Shown here: positions 60,836 to 64,000 of the stretch, piece after piece
Numbering within the stretch: the stretch's first letter is position 1
How the letters are laid out: each line of letters starts with the position of its first letter
From: Sphingomonas sp. M1-B02
GTDB taxonomy: Bacteria > Pseudomonadota > Alphaproteobacteria > Sphingomonadales > Sphingomonadaceae
Reading direction: 5' to 3'
DNA length: 64,000 nt
NCBI RefSeq assembly: GCF_026167525.1
Contig: NZ_CP110679.1
Coordinates: 2,095,501 to 2,159,500, forward strand
Notes under the pieces: generated by a model
The model's database searches: none
The model's input: the letters and a program-made list of their open reading frames with translations, nothing else
Told to the model about the DNA's origin: nothing
Program-made: the position numbers and the translations under genes

Positions 60836-60849
60836 AGTTAGCGGTAACA
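60836..60849. promoter_or_regulatory. Candidate LacI-type operator before the KGSADH gene
   Basis: AGTTAGCGGTAACA on the plus strand, i.e. TGTTACCGCTAACT reading toward the gene. GTTA and TAAC are perfectly inverted around CCGC. It resembles the TGTTAGCGCTAACA type of operator I recall for xylose genes in Caulobacter. It starts 22 nt before the ATG of the dehydrogenase gene, a place where it could block transcription. The FCD regulator next door usually binds TGGTnnACCA-like sites instead. Confidence 0.42.
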
Positions 60850-60883
60850 TTGACGCTTTATCTAGGAACGAAGCGGCCGATCT

Positions 60884-61672
60884 TCAATCCCGATCGCGCC
60901 GGTGGCTTCGCGCAGGCGGCGGATCGCGGGCCTCCATCGTGTCCATCAGACCGCGATCGACGAGCCGCGCCATCGCATCGTGTGCGCCCTGCGCATCGCC
61001 CGCCTCGATCGCCTTGAACACTTCCAGGTGCACCGGCAGCGCGTCATGCGGTGCCGGGCGGCGATGTTGCTTGAACGCAGTCGTGATCGCGATCGCCGCA
61101 GCAACGCCGCTGGTCAGCGAGACGATGAAATCATTGTCCGACGCCTCGAGCAGTGCCGAGTGGAATTCCTCGTCGCAATGCCGGCCCTTTTCGGTCGCGA
61201 AGCCATGTTTGGCGACGCCGTCCAGCCCGGCTCGCATGCGCGCCAACTGCGGCGTGGTTCGCCGGGTCGCCGCGAGCCGCGCCGCATCGGGCTCGACGAT
61301 CCGGCGCAGCTCGAACAGATTGTATATCAGCCCCGGATCGGGCTCGCCGACGAAGATCCAGCCGAGCACGTCGGGATCGAGCAGATGCCATTCCTTGCGC
61401 GGAGAGACCTGGGTGCCGATCTTCGGGCGCGAATTGACCAGCCCCTTGGCAGCCAGGATGCGGATGGCCTCGCGATATGCGGTGCGCGAAACATTGAACT
61501 GCACGCTTGCGGCAATCTCGCCCTCAAGGATGTCGCCCGGATTGAGCAGCCCCGAGACGATCCGGATGCCCAGCTCGCGCGCGACCGTCCCGTGCAGCCG
61601 CAACGAACGCGGTCGCGGCGCTCGCTTGCGGACCCGTTTGGGTTTGGTCTCTAGGGGCTGCACGCTCGCCAT
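60884..61672 (-). CDS. GntR family regulator, FadR/FCD subfamily
   Basis: A 262-residue transcription factor. The winged helix-turn-helix (about 28-95) reads LHGTVARELGIRIVSGLLNP then FNVSRTAYREAIRILAAKGL and VNSRPKIGTQVSPR. The FCD ligand domain has LFELRRIVEPDAARLAATRR, CDEEFHSALLEASDNDFIV and VHLEVFKAIEAGDAQGAHDA, with the Asp/His positions that bind metal and organic acids. It probably senses a sugar acid or catabolite and controls the adjacent dehydrogenase. I chose the ATG at 61670-61672; the 37 extra residues of the longer frame look unlike the family. Confidence 0.9.
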   Translation of the reverse strand: MASVQPLETKPKRVRKRAPRPRSLRLHGTVARELGIRIVSGLLNPGDILEGEIAASVQFNVSRTAYREAIRILAAKGLVNSRPKIGTQVSPRKEWHLLDPDVLGWIFVGEPDPGLIYNLFELRRIVEPDAARLAATRRTTPQLARMRAGLDGVAKHGFATEKGRHCDEEFHSALLEASDNDFIVSLTSGVAAAIAITTAFKQHRRPAPHDALPVHLEVFKAIEAGDAQGAHDAMARLVDRGLMDTMEARDPPPARSHRRDRD

Positions 61673-61888
61673 CCTCGCGCCAGCCTTGCAGCAATTGTCC
61701 GCCCCGCCGCAACCCCTGCCGCGACGGGTCCATTTTGGCACAGCCGAGACGCCGATAATATTTGCACGGAAATGTCCGCGCAATAATAGCGAGTCAGGAT
61801 GTCCGCGCAGCGGGAGACATCCCGTACGAGGTCGGGCGGCGTTACTCCCTTTTCCGCCGCCCGGCTTCAGAACCTCTCGCCTTGGCGT

Positions 61889-63007
61889 TCAGCCGAGCTC
61901 GCGGAGCCCGCGGAACGAAACCATCCGCTTGCTCGCCTCGTCCCACAATACCAGCCGCACGAGCTTCAGGCTCTGACGGATCGTCAGCCGGTTGATCGTC
62001 TCGAACTCGGGCCGCGCCTTCAGCACCGCGGGGAGCCGATAGAATGGCACTGCGCTGCTGAGGTGGTGGATATGGTGCATGCCGATATTGGCGGTGAACC
62101 AGTTCAGCACGGGCGGCAGCACGTAATAAGAGCTGCCATAGAGCGCCGCGTCGTGAAACTTCCAGCCATCGGCCTCGCTCCAATAGGTATCCTCGAACTG
62201 ATGCTGGACGTAGAACAGCCAGACCCCGATCGAGGCGGCGATCAGCGTGATCGGCAGCTGAATCATCAGAAAAGGGCCGAGCCCCACGAGCAAGATCAGC
62301 CCGGTCCACAGCAAGGCGATACCCGCATTGGTGCCCATCGTGCTGATCCAGGGCTGCCAGCCGGCGCGCATCAGCCCGATCGGCAGCCGATGCTGCAGGA
62401 AGAAGACGAACGCCGGCCCAAGCCCGAACAGCACCAGCGGGTTGCGATAGAGGCGATAGCGCAGCCGGCCGAATGCGGTGAGGCCGGCATATTCACGCAC
62501 CGTAAGCGTCTCGACATCGCCGACGCCGCGGCGGTCAAGGTTGCCCGTCCCGGCATGGTGCATCGAATGGGTGCGGCGCCAATAACCATAGGGCGTGAGC
62601 GTCAGCACCCCCAGAAAGCGCCCTACCCAATCATTGGCGCGCCGCCCCTTGAAGAAGGCGCCGTGCCCGCAATCATGCTGGATCAGGAACAGCCTGAGCA
62701 GAAAGCCGGCGGCGGGCACCGCCAGCAGCAAGGTCAGCGCATAATGGACGTCGAGCGCGAGCCACATCAGCCCCCACAGCAGCAGCAGCGGCATAGCGCT
62801 CGCGGCAAGCTCCAGCCATGCCCGAACATTGTCGGTCGCGCGAAAGGCGGCGACGCCGCGCGCCATCTCCTTCAGGTCAAGTGATCCGACCGGGCCGCTC
62901 GCGGGTGAAGCGCTCGGGGAAAATGCACCGATAAACATGAATTTGGGAAGCCCGGCCTTATCGAAAGGAAAATCGTCCGGGCGATGACCTCGCGGCCTGC
63001 CCGGCAT
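61889..63007 (-). CDS. Membrane fatty-acid desaturase
   Basis: A 372-residue di-iron desaturase with four membrane segments. The three histidine boxes are present: LIQHDCGHGAFF (HxxxH), RRTHSMHHAGTGNLDRRGVG (HxxHH) and ANIGMHHIHHLSSAVPFYR (HxxHH), with WLFYVQHQFEDTYW before the last. It introduces a double bond into membrane lipid acyl chains, or into sphingoid or carotenoid-type lipids; the regiochemistry is not readable. The start may be 63007 or an ATG at 62938 (MFIGAFSP); neither has a clear Shine-Dalgarno. It stands alone. Confidence 0.88.
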   Translation of the reverse strand: MPGRPRGHRPDDFPFDKAGLPKFMFIGAFSPSASPASGPVGSLDLKEMARGVAAFRATDNVRAWLELAASAMPLLLLWGLMWLALDVHYALTLLLAVPAAGFLLRLFLIQHDCGHGAFFKGRRANDWVGRFLGVLTLTPYGYWRRTHSMHHAGTGNLDRRGVGDVETLTVREYAGLTAFGRLRYRLYRNPLVLFGLGPAFVFFLQHRLPIGLMRAGWQPWISTMGTNAGIALLWTGLILLVGLGPFLMIQLPITLIAASIGVWLFYVQHQFEDTYWSEADGWKFHDAALYGSSYYVLPPVLNWFTANIGMHHIHHLSSAVPFYRLPAVLKARPEFETINRLTIRQSLKLVRLVLWDEASKRMVSFRGLRELG

Positions 63008-63110
63008 GGAAGAACAGCTTCTAAACGATCGCCATGTCCAAAAAGTGCCTTCGCGGTCCTAACCCTCCCCGCCTAGCTTCGAATTGCGGCGCTGAAAAGC
63101 CCGGCTCGGT

Positions 63111-64000
63111 TCATCCCCGCCGTGGCAGGCGGAGCCATCGGCGGTCGGCAGGGTCCGGCCGGTTGTCGTCGAGGCATTGGGCGATGATCTCGGCCGATTC
63201 GACCAACCGGGGCCCCGGCCGGTTGAAGAAATGATGCCCGTCCGCCACGAAAACGCGGCCCTGGCGCACCGCCGAGAGATCGCGCCAGCCGGGCCGGTCG
63301 ACCAGCGGCGCAAGGTCGCCCAGCGTCTGCGGGATCCGGTATCCACACGGCATCATCACGATCACGTCGGGATCGGCGGCGATCAGCGTATCCCATTCCA
63401 GCCAGGGCGAATGCTGCCCCGCCACGGCGAACAGCGGCTCGCCCCCGGCCAGTTCGATCAGCTCGGGGACCCAGTTTCCGGCCACCATCAGCGGATCGAT
63501 CCATTCGATCGCGGCGACCGTGGGCCGCAGTCCACGCCCAGCCGTGCGCGCCTGCAGCGCATCGAGCCGCGCCCGAAGCCGCTCTACGGCGCGCTCGGCT
63601 TCCTCCTCAGCGCCCACCGCCTCGCCGACACGCGCAAAGTCTCCCCACACGTCGCCCAGATCGTCCGGCGCCAGCGACACCAGGGTCGGCGCGGTTCCCA
63701 CCCAGGCGGCGAGCGAGTCCTCGAGATCGGCCGGCGTCACCGCACAGACCGCGCATTGCGACTGGGTAAGGATGACGTCGGGGCGCAGCGCGCGCAGCTG
63801 CTCCGAATCGACCGCATAGACCGAGAGCCCTTGCTGGACGATCTCTTGCACGCGCCGGTCGATCTGCAGCGAGGTCAGCCCCTTTTCCAGCTTGGTCGAG
63901 GTCAGCACCGGGAGGGCCGCGACGAAGGGCGGGAAATCGCATTCGTGCGAACGGCCGAGCAATTGCTCGCCGAGCCCCACCGCCACGGCAATTTCGGTTG
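63111..64000 (-). CDS. BtuF-like cobalamin/metal-chelate binding protein (partial, 5' end beyond window)
   Basis: At least 296 residues of a periplasmic-type binding protein; the N-terminus lies to the right of the window. The visible start TEIAVAVGLGEQLLGRSHEC followed by DFPPFVAALPVLT is typical of cobalamin-binding BtuF-like proteins (SATEI...GRSHECDYP). Further on are LRPDVILTQSQCAVCAVTP, AIEWIDPLMVAGNWVPELIE and ADPDVIVMMPCGYRI. It is probably part of a vitamin B12 or siderophore-like uptake route, fitting the cobalamin adenosyltransferase at 12 kb. The linked permease and ATPase are not visible. Confidence 0.85.
   Translation of the reverse strand, partial: TEIAVAVGLGEQLLGRSHECDFPPFVAALPVLTSTKLEKGLTSLQIDRRVQEIVQQGLSVYAVDSEQLRALRPDVILTQSQCAVCAVTPADLEDSLAAWVGTAPTLVSLAPDDLGDVWGDFARVGEAVGAEEEAERAVERLRARLDALQARTAGRGLRPTVAAIEWIDPLMVAGNWVPELIELAGGEPLFAVAGQHSPWLEWDTLIAADPDVIVMMPCGYRIPQTLGDLAPLVDRPGWRDLSAVRQGRVFVADGHHFFNRPGPRLVESAEIIAQCLDDNRPDPADRRWLRLPRRG

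Noticed and set aside
63008..63110. Cobalamin riboswitch between the desaturase and BtuF-like genes
   Set aside because: The gap is downstream of the BtuF-like gene, not upstream, and I see no B12-box core in it; the real leader is outside the window.

Overview
The window is a 64 kb piece of chromosome from a high-GC alphaproteobacterium, most likely a Sphingomonas-type member of the Sphingomonadales. Evidence is the gene content and order: the coxB-ctaD-ctaB-coxF-ctaG-ctaE-DUF983-surf1-thrC run, tandem M28 peptidases, an alphaproteobacterial HIG1 protein, egtB/egtD, an alpha-ketoglutarate semialdehyde dehydrogenase and very many ATGA/GTGA gene overlaps. No phage, plasmid, insertion sequence, CRISPR, rRNA or convincing tRNA was found. 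Species identity is inferred from gene content only.

Layout. 1-5.2 kb (minus): argB-yggT-folD-marC, then a DUF350 / YgiB-like lipoprotein / YgiC-like ATP-grasp cassette like E. coli yjfL-yjfM-yjfC, and a queuosine-precursor transporter. 5.3-9.6 kb: NupC-type nucleoside transporter, double PilZ protein, 3-hydroxybutyryl-CoA dehydrogenase and a DUF1176 protein. 9.7-14 kb (minus): ergothioneine genes egtB/egtD, cobalamin adenosyltransferase, HIG1 protein, gluQ. 14-19.7 kb: HNH protein, class A PBP, threonine aldolase, EamA transporter, NAD-dependent SDR. 19.9-29.2 kb: three tandem M28 peptidases, PepN and PhoD. 29.3-34.7 kb: glycan/envelope cluster with a GT-C enzyme, two GT-B glycosyltransferases, a DUF2141 protein and an unknown membrane protein. 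34.7-41.4 kb (minus): a packed chain pyrE-pdxJ-acpS-lepB-AI-2E permease-maiA-TonB receptor. 41.5-50.3 kb (plus): aa3 oxidase genes, then thrC and an rRNA-type methyltransferase. 50.3-55.5 kb: ccmA/ccmB, a minimal metallopeptidase, phhB, an SDR and an Opu-type ABC importer. 55.5-64 kb: beta-glucosidase and aldose epimerase, KGSADH, FCD regulator, fatty-acid desaturase and a BtuF-like protein cut by the window edge.

The most unusual feature is the set of dispersed palindromic repeats and their contact with genes. Five families are visible. R1 (about 83 bp) has four copies and R4 (111-133 bp) has four copies; R2, R3 and R5 have one full copy each. One R4 copy lies in frame inside gluQ and adds 37 codons. 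A second R4 copy forms the C-terminus of an ABC ATPase. Three R4 copies place their terminal GGGGAGGA arm as the Shine-Dalgarno of the next gene (acpS, the EamA gene, the Opu permease). R5 lies in frame inside the signal-peptide region of the TonB receptor and again adds 37 codons. This resembles the in-frame palindromic elements known from Rickettsia, and is the best candidate here for something not described in this group.

No stretch over 300 bases lacks a gene. The longest gaps (about 150-215 bp, e.g. 1048-1222, 6656-6833, 29179-29328, 33456-33626, 41398-41566, 61673-61888) are divergent promoter regions, leader regions or repeat sites.
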